A DNA stretch of 64,000 nucleotides from Nitrospirota bacterium (GCA_030645475.1 JAUSMA010000009.1:1-64000); one strand, 5' to 3'. Numbered from the stretch's first letter, positions 17,127-27,514 are shown. Numbers and translations: made by a program. The notes: a model not told the origin generated them from the sequence alone.

Positions 17127-17333
17127 TAGGAATATTCCTGCATGTCACACAAGGTGGTCATCGCCGGATTGAAGTGCATATGCGGGCCTGGCGTTCACGA
17201 GCACAATTGCTCTGAAGTGGAGGTTGAATGTCAGTCTAGCTGATCGCGAGTGGAAGGCAAGAAAAAGGCGGTTTCAGTCTGGCGAGCTTCCGAGCTCCAC
17301 AAGATGAGTGCCGCTACGGGGGACGACGAGGTG

Positions 17334-19034
17334 CTAACTTGTTTGTGTGCGAGTCAGATGAGCGGCAACTTGAGCGGGAGGCATCTTGAGTTTAACTCCG
17401 TCCTTCCGAGTCTTGACCTCCACGACTCCTTCGGCGAGGCCCTTGTCGCCAATGACGACTTGGAACGGGGCTCCCATGAGGTCTGCATCGTTGAACTTCA
17501 CCCCCGCTCGTTCATCCCGGTCATCCCATAGGACCTCTAGTCCCGCCGCCTGCAGTTCGTCGTAGAGCTGCGCGGTGACGTGAGCCGTTTGGTCAGATTT
17601 GGTGAGCGGGAGGAGATGCACATGGAATGGAGCAATGGGGAAGGGCCAAATAATGCCTTTGTCGTCATGGTTCTGTTCGATCGCCGATGCGGCAGTTCGT
17701 CCGACTCCGATGCCATAACATCCCATGACGGCGAGGCATTCCTTGCCTTGCGCATCCAGGAAGGAGGCTTTCATGAGTTCACTGTATTTGGTGCCGAGCA
17801 TAAAGACGTGCCCGACTTCAATCCCACGCGTCGCTTTCAACGTCCCGTCTTTTCTCGGTGACGGGTCTCCTGCACAGGCACTGCGGAGATCGGCAAACTG
17901 CTCGACGTGAAAGTCACGCTCCCAATTCGCATCGACATAGTGCGTATCAAGTTGATTGCCGCCGATGACCACGTTGCGCAAGGCTTTGACCGCATGGTCG
18001 GCGATAATCCGAACATCTTTCAATCCGACGGGTCCGGCAAATCCGACCGGCGCGCCTGTGACTTGCTCGACAACGGCGGGAGTCGCGAGCTCAAGATCCG
18101 TCACGTGAAGAAGCCGTTGAATCTTAATCTCATTGGCCTCATGGTCGCCTCGGATCAACAGGGCCACAGTCTCTTTCCCCGTCGAATAGAGAAGTGTTTT
18201 GACGAGGTGAGCAGGGGAGACGTTCAAGAATTTCGTGACTTCTTCGACTGTCCGGCAACGGGGCGTCTGGACGGCACGCAGGGGACGGGGTGCGTCGGTG
18301 TCCATATCCGTAGGAGGAAGCACTTCGGCTTGTTCGACGTTGGCGGCGTAGGTGCCGGTATCGCTATAGACGATGGTGTTCTCGCCCGTATCGGCGAGCA
18401 CCATGAACTCGTGAGATGAGCTGCCGCCAATCAACCCGGTGTCGGCTTCTACGGCGCGAAAGGTGAGGCCGCAGCGTGTGAAGATACGCTGATAGGCGTC
18501 GTACATCTTCTGATAGCTGACCTTGGCGCTCGCTTCGTCCTGGTCGAAGCTGTAGGCGTCCTTCATGATGAACTCGCGTCCCCGCATGAGTCCGAAGCGG
18601 GGGCGGATTTCGTCTCGAAACTTTGTTTGGATCTGATAGAAATTCAGTGGCATCTGCCGATAGGAGCGGACTTCTCTCCTGAACAAATCGGTGATCACTT
18701 CCTCATGGGTCGGTCCCAAACAGAATTCGCGTTCATGGCGATCTTTAAAGCGGATCAACTCCTTGCCGTAGAAGTTCCATCGGCCTGTTTCCTGCCAGAG
18801 CTCTGCGGGAGAGGCGATGGGCATGAGGAGTTCTTGTGCCCCAGCCCGGTTCATTTCCTCACGAATGATCTGCTCGACCTTTCTGATGACTCTGAGTCCG
18901 AGCGGAAGATAGGTGTAGATGCCGGCTGCCACTTTGCGGATCAGCCCCGCTCTGAGCATGAGCTTATGGCTGACGGTTTCCGCTTCAACCGGTTCTTCGC
19001 GCAATGTCGGGATTAAGACTTGAGAGGTACGCAT
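17334..19034 (-). CDS. proS: Prolyl-tRNA synthetase, bacterial type
   Basis: Charges tRNA-Pro. The 566-residue length matches bacterial-type ProRS with the inserted Ala-editing (YbaK-like) domain at about 225-390. Class II motifs are visible: the N-terminal TYLPLGLRV, motif 2 [21 protein letters not shown] (about 136-156) and motif 3 [10 protein letters not shown] (near 440). The anticodon-binding domain forms the C-terminus. ATG 19034 has only a weak ribosome binding site. It is the last gene of the uppS-cdsA-dxr-rseP-proS run, a common arrangement in bacteria. Confidence 0.97.
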   Translation of the reverse strand: MRTSQVLIPTLREEPVEAETVSHKLMLRAGLIRKVAAGIYTYLPLGLRVIRKVEQIIREEMNRAGAQELLMPIASPAELWQETGRWNFYGKELIRFKDRHEREFCLGPTHEEVITDLFRREVRSYRQMPLNFYQIQTKFRDEIRPRFGLMRGREFIMKDAYSFDQDEASAKVSYQKMYDAYQRIFTRCGLTFRAVEADTGLIGGSSSHEFMVLADTGENTIVYSDTGTYAANVEQAEVLPPTDMDTDAPRPLRAVQTPRCRTVEEVTKFLNVSPAHLVKTLLYSTGKETVALLIRGDHEANEIKIQRLLHVTDLELATPAVVEQVTGAPVGFAGPVGLKDVRIIADHAVKALRNVVIGGNQLDTHYVDANWERDFHVEQFADLRSACAGDPSPRKDGTLKATRGIEVGHVFMLGTKYSELMKASFLDAQGKECLAVMGCYGIGVGRTAASAIEQNHDDKGIIWPFPIAPFHVHLLPLTKSDQTAHVTAQLYDELQAAGLEVLWDDRDERAGVKFNDADLMGAPFQVVIGDKGLAEGVVEVKTRKDGVKLKMPPAQVAAHLTRTQTS

Positions 19035-19161
19035 AATTCTGTGAGAAGGGTCAATAAATAAGGGATTACGGCTGTAGGTTATTCAGTTCAAAGTGACGGT
19101 GATCGAGGAGTTGTTGTGACGAAATGAACACATTCAACGTCGGGACTTTCCGCCTCAGGTT

Positions 19162-20553
19162 TTACCGTAAAAAGATTCGCTCAAGGTCATTCCAGAACGC
19201 AAAAATCATGACGCCCACTAATAACACGAGGCCTGCCTGTTGTGCTACTTCTCTTTGGCGTTCACCGAGGGGCTTCCTGAGGATGGCCTCAATCAGGAAA
19301 AATAACAGATGGCCGCCGTCGAGAATGGGAATAGGGAGCAAGTTAAGGACGCCCAGATTGATGCTGAGAATGGCGATGAGAAAGACCACACTCGAGGCCC
19401 CTTGCGCAGCGGCTTCTCCGGAAATATTCGCGATCGTCAGCGGTCCTCCGATATTTTTACTGGAGATGTCCCCCACGATCATCTTGTAGAGACCGATGGC
19501 CGTCAGCTCGGTCCAGCCCCACGTGGCTCCCAAGCCGTCATAGAGTGACAACAGCGGGGTGCTGGAGCGCATGATCGAACGGCCGGGTCCTGAAATGCCG
19601 ATCTTGCCAACCTCGACCGATTGGCCATTGACCATGGTCTTCTCGGCAGAGGGCGTCACGGTCAGTGGAATCCGCTGTCCTTCCCGCAGAACCTCGATCT
19701 TGAGTGGGTGGCTGGGGTTTTCTTTCACTATACCGGTCATCTGTGACCAGGTATGGATCGTGTGGCCCTCGATGTTGGCGACATGGTCACCTGCCTGTAG
19801 CCCGGCTTTGGCTGCTGGAGAGCCTTGCATGACGGAAGTCACAAGGGGAGGTGTTTCTTCGACGCCTAAGTAATAGGCGGGCTCTTGTGTCGAGGCCTGT
19901 GGTCCAGGGGCAGTGGTGGGCGTCACCGACAGTGTTTTGACCTGGCCGTCTCGTTTAATCTCAAGCGTCAGCGCCTGGCCCTTACTTTTCGCCACAGCGT
20001 CGAATAGTTCCGTCCTGGTCGAGATCTCCTGTCCGTTGACTCGGCTGATATGGTCGCCGATCTGGATGCCGGCCGTGTCGGCTGGAGAGCCGGGGACCAT
20101 CGCTTCGACATCGGGATTCAAGTCTTGGAACGTGGGAACGAATAGTGGCGCCCCGGTGGCGAGCCATCCCGCAAAAATAAAATAGGCCAGAATAAAGTTA
20201 AATCCAGGCCCTGCGGCGACGATCAGGACTTTCCCCCAGAGGCCTTGGTGCGCAAAGGACCTGGTCCGATCCTCTGGCGTGGTGGCCTCGGTTTCATCTT
20301 CGCCGAACAGCTTGACGTAGCCACCCAGTGGGATGGCTGAGAGAAGATATTCGGTTTCGCCCATTTGGCGGCCGAAAATCTTCGGTCCGAATCCCAGAGA
20401 GAATTTGAGGACCTTGACGCCGACCCAGCGAGCGGCCAGGAAATGCCCGAGTTCATGGAACGCGACGAGCACGCCGAGGACGACCAGGAACCACCAGGCC
20501 TTCTGCAAAAGCAACCAGAGGGTATCGGGGGACCAGGTGAATGCCATGAACAC
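19162..20553 (-). CDS. rseP: Site-2 intramembrane zinc metalloprotease RseP
   Basis: Cleaves membrane-embedded substrates such as anti-sigma factors and remnant signal peptides. The 463 residues include the zinc motif HELGH (33-37) in the first membrane segment and the third ligand region NLLPIPILDGG near 410. Between them lie two PDZ domains (about 125-210 and 215-295). The GTG at 20553 has aaggag 8 bases upstream and is preferred over the ATG two codons later. It sits 23 bases after dxr on the same strand. Gene order agrees with the usual envelope-biogenesis operon. Confidence 0.95.
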   Translation of the reverse strand: MFMAFTWSPDTLWLLLQKAWWFLVVLGVLVAFHELGHFLAARWVGVKVLKFSLGFGPKIFGRQMGETEYLLSAIPLGGYVKLFGEDETEATTPEDRTRSFAHQGLWGKVLIVAAGPGFNFILAYFIFAGWLATGAPLFVPTFQDLNPDVEAMVPGSPADTAGIQIGDHISRVNGQEISTRTELFDAVAKSKGQALTLEIKRDGQVKTLSVTPTTAPGPQASTQEPAYYLGVEETPPLVTSVMQGSPAAKAGLQAGDHVANIEGHTIHTWSQMTGIVKENPSHPLKIEVLREGQRIPLTVTPSAEKTMVNGQSVEVGKIGISGPGRSIMRSSTPLLSLYDGLGATWGWTELTAIGLYKMIVGDISSKNIGGPLTIANISGEAAAQGASSVVFLIAILSINLGVLNLLPIPILDGGHLLFFLIEAILRKPLGERQREVAQQAGLVLLVGVMIFAFWNDLERIFLR

Positions 20554-20576
20554 GGTGTATGCTCCTTCGTGTGAAA

Positions 20577-21737
20577 CTAGCGTGCCAATGCGACGACCAA
20601 TGACTCTGCCTTCTCTCGGGCCCAGCGATCTGCCTCTAGGGCCTCTTCCAGCGTATCCACTTCTTTGGGGCTATGGGCGCTCATCGTGCTGCGAATAATG
20701 TCTACAATATCGGTAAACCGAACGCCCCCATTCAGGAACGCCTCAACCGCCACTTCGTTGGCGGCATTCATCGTGGCCGGCATCGTTCCGCCGATCCGCA
20801 GCGATTCAAATCCAAGGTCTAAACAGGGAAACCGGTCGTGATCCGGTTTGCAGAACGTCAACTTTCCGATCTCCGTCAGATCCAGTGACGGGAGGTCCAG
20901 CGGCAGGCGCCCTGGGTATCGCATCGCATAGGATATAGGCGTTCGCATATCCGGTAATCCCAACTGCGCAATCATCGAACGATCTTCATACTCTACCAGA
21001 GAATGGATGATGCTTTCCCGATGGATCATCACTTCGATTTGCGACTCCGGGATGTCGAAGAGCCAGCGGGCTTCCACGACTTCAAGTCCCTTATTCATGA
21101 GGGTGGCAGAATCGATGGTGATTTTGGCGCCCATTTTCCAATTGGGATGCTGGAGCGCCCGTTCGGGGGTCACATCGCGCAGCTCGTCCTTCGTCAGAGT
21201 CCAGAGGGCCCCTCCGGACGCCGTTAAGATGAGGCGGCGGACATCTTCTTTGCGATGGCCTTCTAACGACTGAAAGATGGCGCTATGCTCGCTGTCGACC
21301 GGGAAAATGCGGACACCGTGCCGCCGCGCCTCGTCCTGCATCAGTTTTCCCGCCATGACCATCGGCTCTTTATTGGCCAAGGCAATTTGTTTTCCGCTCC
21401 GGATCGCGGCCAGGGTGGGGACAAGACCGGCGCCACCGACGATGGCTGAGATGACGAGCTCAGCTTCTGGCGCAGAGGCGACCTGAATCAAACCTTCTTG
21501 ACCGTCAAGGATTTCAACGGGCAATCCTGCGCAGCGCTGCCGGAGCCTGGCGGCTGCGGCGGCATTCGAGAGGGCCACGACGCGGGGCTTGTAACGGCGG
21601 ATCTGCTCTTCGAGTTTTTCATCATTGCTTCCCGCAGTCAGTCCTGCCACACGGAACTCTTCCGGGAACCGGTCCACGATATCTAAGGTGCTGGTGCCGA
21701 TCGACCCAGTCGATCCGAGAATGACGATTGTTTTCAT
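20577..21737 (-). CDS. dxr: 1-deoxy-D-xylulose 5-phosphate reductoisomerase
   Basis: The committed step of the MEP isoprenoid pathway: rearranges and reduces DXP to MEP with NADPH and a divalent metal. The 386-residue length is usual. The NADPH-binding GSTGSIGTSTL is at residues 8-18. The metal and substrate loop with PVDSEHSAIFQ (about 146-156) and the later SATLMNKGLEVVEA block are intact. gaggga precedes ATG 21737. It lies between cdsA (10 bases) and rseP and feeds the precursors used by UppS and HpnD. Confidence 0.97.
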   Translation of the reverse strand: MKTIVILGSTGSIGTSTLDIVDRFPEEFRVAGLTAGSNDEKLEEQIRRYKPRVVALSNAAAAARLRQRCAGLPVEILDGQEGLIQVASAPEAELVISAIVGGAGLVPTLAAIRSGKQIALANKEPMVMAGKLMQDEARRHGVRIFPVDSEHSAIFQSLEGHRKEDVRRLILTASGGALWTLTKDELRDVTPERALQHPNWKMGAKITIDSATLMNKGLEVVEARWLFDIPESQIEVMIHRESIIHSLVEYEDRSMIAQLGLPDMRTPISYAMRYPGRLPLDLPSLDLTEIGKLTFCKPDHDRFPCLDLGFESLRIGGTMPATMNAANEVAVEAFLNGGVRFTDIVDIIRSTMSAHSPKEVDTLEEALEADRWAREKAESLVVALAR

Positions 21738-21747
21738 AGCTGATCCC

Positions 21748-22644
21748 TCACTCGATGACTCGTAGGCGGCTTACCATCGTTATATAGTAGTAGAAGGCAG
21801 GGGCGGTGAACAAGAGACTATCCAGCCGGTCGAGCATGCCGCCATGTCCTGGCAGAATTCCTCCGGAGTCTTTGATGCCGACGCTTCGTTTCATGGCCGA
21901 TTCGGTCAGGTCACCCCACAGACCTGTGATGGTCAGCAGGGTGGCCAAGACGAGACAGTCGAGGCCAGACAACTCAGGGAGAAACCACCAACGAACCGCA
22001 TACGCGGCGAGTATCGCACCAATCAACCCGCCGACCAAGCCTTCGTAGGTTTTTTTTGGACTGATTGTGGGCGCCAAGCGATGTTGTCCGTAGAGGGTGC
22101 CGACATAGTAGGCTCCGGTGTCGGACGCCCAGGTAACCAAGAGAAGAAAAAAGATGAGCCATTCGCCGAGAGGCAGCAGTCTCGTCATCGAGAGCGGGCC
22201 AAGCGTGAGGCCCAGGTAGAGTACGCCGAACAAGGTCATGGCGCCGTTCTTCAGGCTCTGTTCGAGGGGCGCGCGACTGAATAGCGGAACGGAAATAATG
22301 CCGATCAATGTCGCGAGAAGGCTCGGTACGATGATGCCTGGCTGGTGTGCGCCGAGAATCACCGCGGCGAATCCTGTCAGGCCGATTCCTATCAGCCAGG
22401 AGTGACTGTGGTCGCTGAAACATAATCGATAGAATTCGAAGAGCGCGAGCGCACCGGCCAGTACCACGACGCCTGAAAATGCGAGGGGTGGGAGGTACCG
22501 AATGACGGCATACAAAAGTGGCGCGAGGACCAGGACGGTATAGATCCGGCGGGGGTCAAACCGAGGCGCTGCAGAGGGTGTTGGGCTTGCCGGCTGTTGG
22601 CCGGCGGTGTTGGCTTGCTGCATGTGGACGTTTACATCGGCCAC
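21748..22644 (-). CDS. cdsA: Phosphatidate cytidylyltransferase
   Basis: Makes CDP-diacylglycerol from phosphatidate and CTP in the inner membrane, the branch point of phospholipid synthesis. The 298 residues hold about eight membrane segments. The C-terminal signature S-x(8)-KR-x(4)-KD-x-G--PGHGG-xD is visible (SAMKRSVGIKDSGGILPGHG, then GMLDRLDSL). The start is GTG 22644, overlapping the uppS TAG stop by one base, which indicates coupled translation. A Pro/Ala-rich N-terminal extension of about 30 residues precedes the first membrane segment. Confidence 0.94.
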   Translation of the reverse strand: MADVNVHMQQANTAGQQPASPTPSAAPRFDPRRIYTVLVLAPLLYAVIRYLPPLAFSGVVVLAGALALFEFYRLCFSDHSHSWLIGIGLTGFAAVILGAHQPGIIVPSLLATLIGIISVPLFSRAPLEQSLKNGAMTLFGVLYLGLTLGPLSMTRLLPLGEWLIFFLLLVTWASDTGAYYVGTLYGQHRLAPTISPKKTYEGLVGGLIGAILAAYAVRWWFLPELSGLDCLVLATLLTITGLWGDLTESAMKRSVGIKDSGGILPGHGGMLDRLDSLLFTAPAFYYYITMVSRLRVIE

Positions 22645-23429
22645 TATGAAGAAATGGTGCTGAGCACGCGACCGAATCGCCGCTCGCGGCGCTGGTATTC
22701 CAGCAAGGCCAGCAAGAGTTCGCGGCGACGGAAGTCGGGCCAGAGAGTTGGCGTGAAGTAGAGCTCGGTGTAGGCCAGCTGCCAGAGGAGGAAATTGCTG
22801 ATTCGCGTTTCGCCGCTCGTGCGAATTAACAGGTCAGGATCGGGCAGGTCGTGGGTGTAGAGGTGTTGTTGGATTCGTGACTCATCGACCTCGTTCGGTT
22901 GCAGTTTCCCGTCTTGTGCCTCACGCAGAAGCTCCCGCACCGCATCGACAATCTCGGTCCGGCCACCATAACTGAGGGCGACGGTCAGATGCAGTTTGTC
23001 GAGATGGGCAGTTTCTTGTTCGGCGGCCCGGACCCATTGGAGGGCGGAGGCCGGGAGGGCGTCGAGTCGGCCGATGGTCCGGAACCGGACACCCTGTTCA
23101 ATGAGCTTCGTTCGCTCCGTCGACAAGTAGTATTCGAGCAAGCCCATGAGCGAGGAGATTTCCTGCGCAGGACGATTCCAGTTTTCCTGTGAAAACGCGT
23201 AGATGGTCAGGGCGTGGATGCCAAGCTCCAGGCAGACGGTGATCATTTCCCGAACGGACTGAATCCCTTCCCGATGACCGGCGATGCGAGGAAGGGTGCG
23301 GAGTTCTGCCCAGCGGCCGTTGCCATCCATGATAATGGCCACGTGTTTGGGTAAGAGGTCTGACTCGAGTTTTGTGGCCAGCTCTTCGTTGGATAACTGG
23401 TCCATAGCCGATGATTCGTTCGTGCTCAT
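22644..23429 (-). CDS. uppS: Undecaprenyl diphosphate synthase (isoprenyl transferase)
   Basis: Condenses isopentenyl diphosphate onto farnesyl diphosphate in cis to make the carrier lipid for peptidoglycan and LPS. The catalytic P-loop IIMDGNGRWA lies near residue 34, followed by GHREG. The C-terminal signature LLIRTSGETRISNFLLWQ and the ELYFTPTLWPDF block are intact. I chose ATG 23429, giving 261 residues, since the extra 19 residues from 23486 look unlike any family N-terminus. It is the first gene of the run that continues with cdsA, dxr, rseP and proS. Confidence 0.95.
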   Translation of the reverse strand: MSTNESSAMDQLSNEELATKLESDLLPKHVAIIMDGNGRWAELRTLPRIAGHREGIQSVREMITVCLELGIHALTIYAFSQENWNRPAQEISSLMGLLEYYLSTERTKLIEQGVRFRTIGRLDALPASALQWVRAAEQETAHLDKLHLTVALSYGGRTEIVDAVRELLREAQDGKLQPNEVDESRIQQHLYTHDLPDPDLLIRTSGETRISNFLLWQLAYTELYFTPTLWPDFRRRELLLALLEYQRRERRFGRVLSTISS

Positions 23430-23565
23430 GCGATGTAGCTCGTCACGATCCTTAATCTTGGGTGAAAACTTATGGCAGGCGAGCAAAGTCTACTGGCGAG
23501 GGGGAGTAAAGTCAAACGAATTTTCGTAAAAGTCCTGTAAAAGCGACAAGTTGGACGATTCTGCA

Positions 23566-23595
23566 TTGCGCCTGCGGAAATGATTCGGCTATACT
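23566..23595 (+). promoter_or_regulatory. Likely sigma-70 promoter of tldD-tldE
   Basis: ttgcgc at 23566-23571 and tatact at 23590-23595 are spaced by 18 bases. The start of transcription would fall near 23602, about 38 bases before the tldD ATG. The gap is divergent, with uppS on the other strand. Confidence 0.5.
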
Positions 23596-23639
23596 CCAGC
23601 GTCCATTCGTATGCCAACCGTCGTGGGGATTCTCAAACC

Positions 23640-25070
23640 ATGGGTGAACTTGTTCAGTTAGCCTCCTTTGGTCTGACCGAAAGTGAAGTGTTCTCGGCGC
23701 TCGGACGGGTCAAAGTCCGTGATGTCGACTATGCCGATCTGTATTTTGAGTCTTGTGTCTCCGAGTCCGTCTCGATGGAAGAGTCCCTCGTCAAACGTGC
23801 CACGAAGAATGTGTCGCAGGGTGTGGGGGTGCGTGCCACGGCGGGCGAAAAAACCGGCTTTGCCTATTCCGATGAACTGACGAAAAAGGATCTCGAGCTG
23901 GCGGCCGATACGGCGCGCTACATTGCCAATTCGCCAAGCGGGGCCCAGGCAGTTTCAGTACCTGTCCGCCAACGTCCAACACGAGACCTTTACCCGGTTG
24001 AACGGGCACAGGCCGAAGTGGCGACAGCCGATCGCGTGTCTCTCTTGAATGCCATCGATGCCGAGGCGCGCCGCTATGACCCGCGCATCAAGAATGTGAT
24101 GGCCTCGTTTAACACGGAGTATAAGGTGGTCGTAGTCGCGACCTCCGATGGCACGTTGATCGGAGATGTGCAGCCGCTTTCACGGTTGCAAGTCACCTGT
24201 ATCGCCGAAGAGAACGGGCAACGCCAAGCCGGCTCGTTCGGCGGGGGGGGGCGTGTCGGATTTGAGTTCTACCACGAGGGCGATCGGCATCTGCGGTTTG
24301 CTCGTGAAGCGGCTCGTGAAGCCATTCTCAATCTTTCTGCTGTCGAGGCGCCAGCCGGTGTCATGCCGGTCGTGCTGGGGGGAGGTTGGCCGGGGATTCT
24401 GTTGCACGAAGCCATCGGCCATGGTCTGGAAGCGGACTTCAATCGTAAGAAAACCTCAGCCTTTTCGAACCTCCTCGGTAAACGAGTGGCCTCCGATATC
24501 TGCACGATTGTCGATGATGGAACCTTGCCGGGCCGTCGGGGCTCGCTCAATATGGATGATGAGGGGACCCCGACCGGTCGCACGGTACTCATTGAGAACG
24601 GGATCTTGCGCGGCTATATCACCGACAAACTTAATGCGCGGCTGATGGGCATTCCTCTGACCGGCAACGGACGGCGCGAGAGTTATCAAAGTGTGGTCTT
24701 GCCGCGAATGACCAATACGTTCATGTTAGCCGGAACGTCGGATCCTGAGGACATCATTCGCTCGGTCGATCGCGGCCTCTATGCCGTGTCGTTCGGTGGC
24801 GGGCAGGTGGATATCACCAACGGAAAGTTCGTATTTTCAGCCAGCGAAGCCTACTTGATTGAAGGTGGGAAGATTACGAGACCGGTCAAGGGCGCCACAT
24901 TGATCGGCAGCGGACCGGAGATTCTCACCAAGGTTTCGATGGTCGGGCACGATCTCAAGCTCGACGAGGGCATCGGCACATGCGGCAAGGAAGGGCAGTC
25001 CGTTCCAGTGGGTGTCGGTCTGCCGACCATTCGAATCGATGAGATCACCGTGGGCGGGACGCAGCGATGA
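23640..25070 (+). CDS. tldD: Metalloprotease TldD
   Basis: The catalytic subunit of the TldD-TldE heterodimeric zinc protease, which degrades unfolded peptides and, in some bacteria, matures ribosomally made peptides. The zinc motif HEAIGH is at residues 256-261, and the C-terminal GTCGKEGQSVPVGVG block supplies the family Cys. The protein has 476 residues from ATG 23640, which has gggga upstream; the frame opens 20 codons earlier without support. Its stop overlaps the tldE start by four bases (atga), so the two are coupled. Confidence 0.95.
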   Translation: MGELVQLASFGLTESEVFSALGRVKVRDVDYADLYFESCVSESVSMEESLVKRATKNVSQGVGVRATAGEKTGFAYSDELTKKDLELAADTARYIANSPSGAQAVSVPVRQRPTRDLYPVERAQAEVATADRVSLLNAIDAEARRYDPRIKNVMASFNTEYKVVVVATSDGTLIGDVQPLSRLQVTCIAEENGQRQAGSFGGGGRVGFEFYHEGDRHLRFAREAAREAILNLSAVEAPAGVMPVVLGGGWPGILLHEAIGHGLEADFNRKKTSAFSNLLGKRVASDICTIVDDGTLPGRRGSLNMDDEGTPTGRTVLIENGILRGYITDKLNARLMGIPLTGNGRRESYQSVVLPRMTNTFMLAGTSDPEDIIRSVDRGLYAVSFGGGQVDITNGKFVFSASEAYLIEGGKITRPVKGATLIGSGPEILTKVSMVGHDLKLDEGIGTCGKEGQSVPVGVGLPTIRIDEITVGGTQR

Positions 25071-26434
25071 ACCAGCCGATACAACAGCGGGATGGGTATA
25101 GTCAGCTCGCCATGGATCTTTTGGCGAAGGCAAAGGCTAGTGGCGCGACGGAAGCGGACATCATTATTGCCGACGGTGAAACGTTTTCAGTTCAGGTCCG
25201 GCTGGGTGCCGTCGATCGTCTCACGAAAGCGCGGGAGAAGCATCTCGGGCTACGTGTCTTTGTCGGGAAACGCTCTGCCAGTACCTCAACGTCAGATTTT
25301 TCAGCAGATTCCTTGAATCAACTCGTGGCCGAAACCTGTATTTTGGCGAAGGCCGTCGTGGAAGATCCGGTATCCGGGTTGCCGGCTGCGGATCGTATGG
25401 CAGGCGAGCGGCCGGATTTAGATCTCTACGATCCAACCAGGCTCAATACGGAGCAGCAGATCGATTTAGCGAAGAGGGTGGAGGCTGCCGCCATGTCTTC
25501 GGACGAGCGGGTGACAAACTCTGAAGGGGGCGACTTCGATTCCTCCTCTGGGCGCGTGGTCTTGGGCAATAGTCATGGCTTCCTGGGCGAGTATCAAAGT
25601 TCCAGCTTTTCAATGGCGGCATCGCCTGTTGCGACCGATCCGGAGACCGGGGCCATGCAGCGGGATTCCTGGTATGCCGTGCAGCGGAAGTTTGCCAAAT
25701 TGGATTCCCCTGAAGCGGTGGGACTGGAAGCGGCGCGGCGGACGGTCAGAAAACTCGGGGCGAGGAAGGTGGCGACTCAACGGGCTCCTGTCATTTTCGA
25801 TGCTGAGATGGCCGGAAGCCTCATGGGGAATCTCTGCAGCGCGGTGTCCGGCTACTCGCTCTATAAAGGGGCTTCGTTTCTGGCAGGGCAATTGGACAAG
25901 CCTCTGGCTCCTGAGTATGTGACGGTTTATGACGACGGGCGAGTGGTCGGAGGACTGGGCTCTCGGCCGTTCGACGGCGAAGGCCTCCCGACCAGAAAAA
26001 CGACCGTGGTGGAGCGAGGGGTCTTGAAAAGCTACTTGCTCGATACCTATTCCGGACGGAAGCTTGGTATGGCCTCGACCGGCAACGCCTCCCGCAGCGT
26101 CGGTGAAAATCCGTCGGTCGGTCCGACGAATTTTTATCTCGCGCCCGGGACGAAGACGGCACAAGAGATAATCAAGACGGTGAAGCAGGGGCTCTATGTC
26201 ACGGACCTCATTGGTTTTGGCATCAATATGGTGACCGGCGATTACTCACGGGGCGCTGCCGGGTTCTGGATCGAGGGGGGCGAGTTGGCGTACCCTGTCG
26301 AAGAGATTACGATTGCAGGTAACTTACAAGAGATGTTCGCCGGAATCGAGATGATCGGTAACGATCTCGTGTTCCGTGGGCGCATTGCCAGTCCGACGAT
26401 CAAGATCGGTGAAATGACGATCGCCGGGAGTTGA
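25067..26434 (+). CDS. pmbA: TldE/PmbA, partner subunit of TldD
   Basis: A 455-residue paralogue of TldD without the HExxxH zinc motif, as expected for the non-catalytic subunit that helps form the closed protease chamber. Conserved blocks include DVRWEIS-like N-terminal strands, NSEGGDFDSSSGRVVLGNS, STGNASRS (about 343-350) and the C-terminal GGELAYPVEEITIAGNL. It overlaps tldD by 4 bases and is translated from the same message. No peptide-maturation precursor gene is obvious beside it. Confidence 0.93.
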   Translation: MNQPIQQRDGYSQLAMDLLAKAKASGATEADIIIADGETFSVQVRLGAVDRLTKAREKHLGLRVFVGKRSASTSTSDFSADSLNQLVAETCILAKAVVEDPVSGLPAADRMAGERPDLDLYDPTRLNTEQQIDLAKRVEAAAMSSDERVTNSEGGDFDSSSGRVVLGNSHGFLGEYQSSSFSMAASPVATDPETGAMQRDSWYAVQRKFAKLDSPEAVGLEAARRTVRKLGARKVATQRAPVIFDAEMAGSLMGNLCSAVSGYSLYKGASFLAGQLDKPLAPEYVTVYDDGRVVGGLGSRPFDGEGLPTRKTTVVERGVLKSYLLDTYSGRKLGMASTGNASRSVGENPSVGPTNFYLAPGTKTAQEIIKTVKQGLYVTDLIGFGINMVTGDYSRGAAGFWIEGGELAYPVEEITIAGNLQEMFAGIEMIGNDLVFRGRIASPTIKIGEMTIAGS

Positions 26435-26456
26435 GACCGGAGGAAGGAGCGACACG

Positions 26457-27005
26457 ATGCGACAGGTATGGGCGTTGATGGTTCTTGTGCTGCTTCCGGC
26501 TCCTGGTTTTGCCGCAGATTTTCGGGTGACGAGCCCCACGATCAAAGAGCAGGGCAGCATCGGCAACGAACATGTCTTTAACGGCTTCGGTTGCACCGGC
26601 AGCAATGTGTCGCCGGAATTGAAGTGGGAGCAGGCGCCGAAGGATGCGAAAAGCTTTGCCGTGACGGTCTATGATCCTGACGCTCCGACGGGAAGCGGTT
26701 GGTGGCATTGGGTGATCTTCAACATTCCTCCCAGCATCACGTCCCTCCCGGCCGGTGCAGGCCAATCAAACGGTAGCAGCGCACCGCAGGGCGCAGTTCA
26801 GAGTATCACCGATTTCGGTCAGCCGGGGTACGGCGGTCCCTGCCCTCCTCAAGGCGATAAGCCGCATCGGTATATTGTTACGGTCTATGCGTTGAAAGTG
26901 GATCAGCTCCCGCTCAAGAAAGAGGCGTCCGGTGCGATGGTGGGGTACTATCTGAATCAGAATGCGTTAGGAAAAGCCTCCCTCACCGTCACCTATGGAC
27001 GATGA
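26457..27005 (+). CDS. YbhB/YbcL-family PEBP-like protein, exported
   Basis: A 182-residue protein of the phosphatidylethanolamine-binding protein superfamily. It has a signal peptide (ALMVLVLLPAPGFAA, cleavage near residue 20), so it is periplasmic. Family motifs are DPDAPTGSGWWHWVIFNIP (about 82-100) and the GPCPPQGDKPHRY block (about 123-135), whose His and Asp residues form the ligand pocket. The ligand and role of bacterial members are not settled. It follows tldE by 22 bases and has a good ribosome binding site (ggaggaagga). Confidence 0.92.
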   Translation: MRQVWALMVLVLLPAPGFAADFRVTSPTIKEQGSIGNEHVFNGFGCTGSNVSPELKWEQAPKDAKSFAVTVYDPDAPTGSGWWHWVIFNIPPSITSLPAGAGQSNGSSAPQGAVQSITDFGQPGYGGPCPPQGDKPHRYIVTVYALKVDQLPLKKEASGAMVGYYLNQNALGKASLTVTYGR

Positions 27006-27055
27006 GTTTTCATACAACCGGTCGCCTGAAACAGTGACTAAAGGAACCACGCACC

Positions 27056-27514
27056 ATGCCGCTTGATACCGAACTTGGAAAGACCATGCTCCAGTTGATT
27101 ACGTCGAGATACGACGACCGGCATTGGCGCAAGAAGATCGAAAAGACGCTGGGCCTGCCGCAGTCAGGCGTCGGGGATCCTGCGCAACAGCAGATCTTTA
27201 TGTATCTCAAGATCGGGCTCAAGGCCTACAAATCGCGCCGCGCCGATCCGGATTCCTGGATCGTCGGAGGATATGCGACGAAAGAGATCATCGACCGAGC
27301 GAAGTTCCAGCCCCAGGTGGTCGGTCCCGATATTACGAAGGATGAGGTTTCGTTTCTTGGCACCGATCCAGGGAAAGAGATCGATGAAGCCTGGTGGGAC
27401 GAGATGGTTGTGTCCTGGTTCGATGTGCCGGAAGAAGAACAACCGGCAGAATTGGACGGGGAGTCAGAGCCGGATTCCGAGTCTGCAACTTCTGCAAAGG
27501 CTGAAAAGGCGTAA
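27056..27514 (+). CDS. Hypothetical protein with acidic tail
   Basis: A 152-residue soluble protein. The first 115 residues look well folded: helices LGKTMLQLITSRYDDRHWRKKIEKTLGL and QQQIFMYLKIGLKAYKSRR, then WIVGGYATKEIIDRAKF and the tryptophan-rich EAWWDEMVVSWFDV. The tail is acidic and Ser/Ala-rich. No catalytic motif or known family is recognised. aaggaacc before ATG 27056 supports the start. It may be the last gene of the tldD operon, 50 bases after the PEBP-like gene. Confidence 0.72.
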   Translation: MPLDTELGKTMLQLITSRYDDRHWRKKIEKTLGLPQSGVGDPAQQQIFMYLKIGLKAYKSRRADPDSWIVGGYATKEIIDRAKFQPQVVGPDITKDEVSFLGTDPGKEIDEAWWDEMVVSWFDVPEEEQPAELDGESEPDSESATSAKAEKA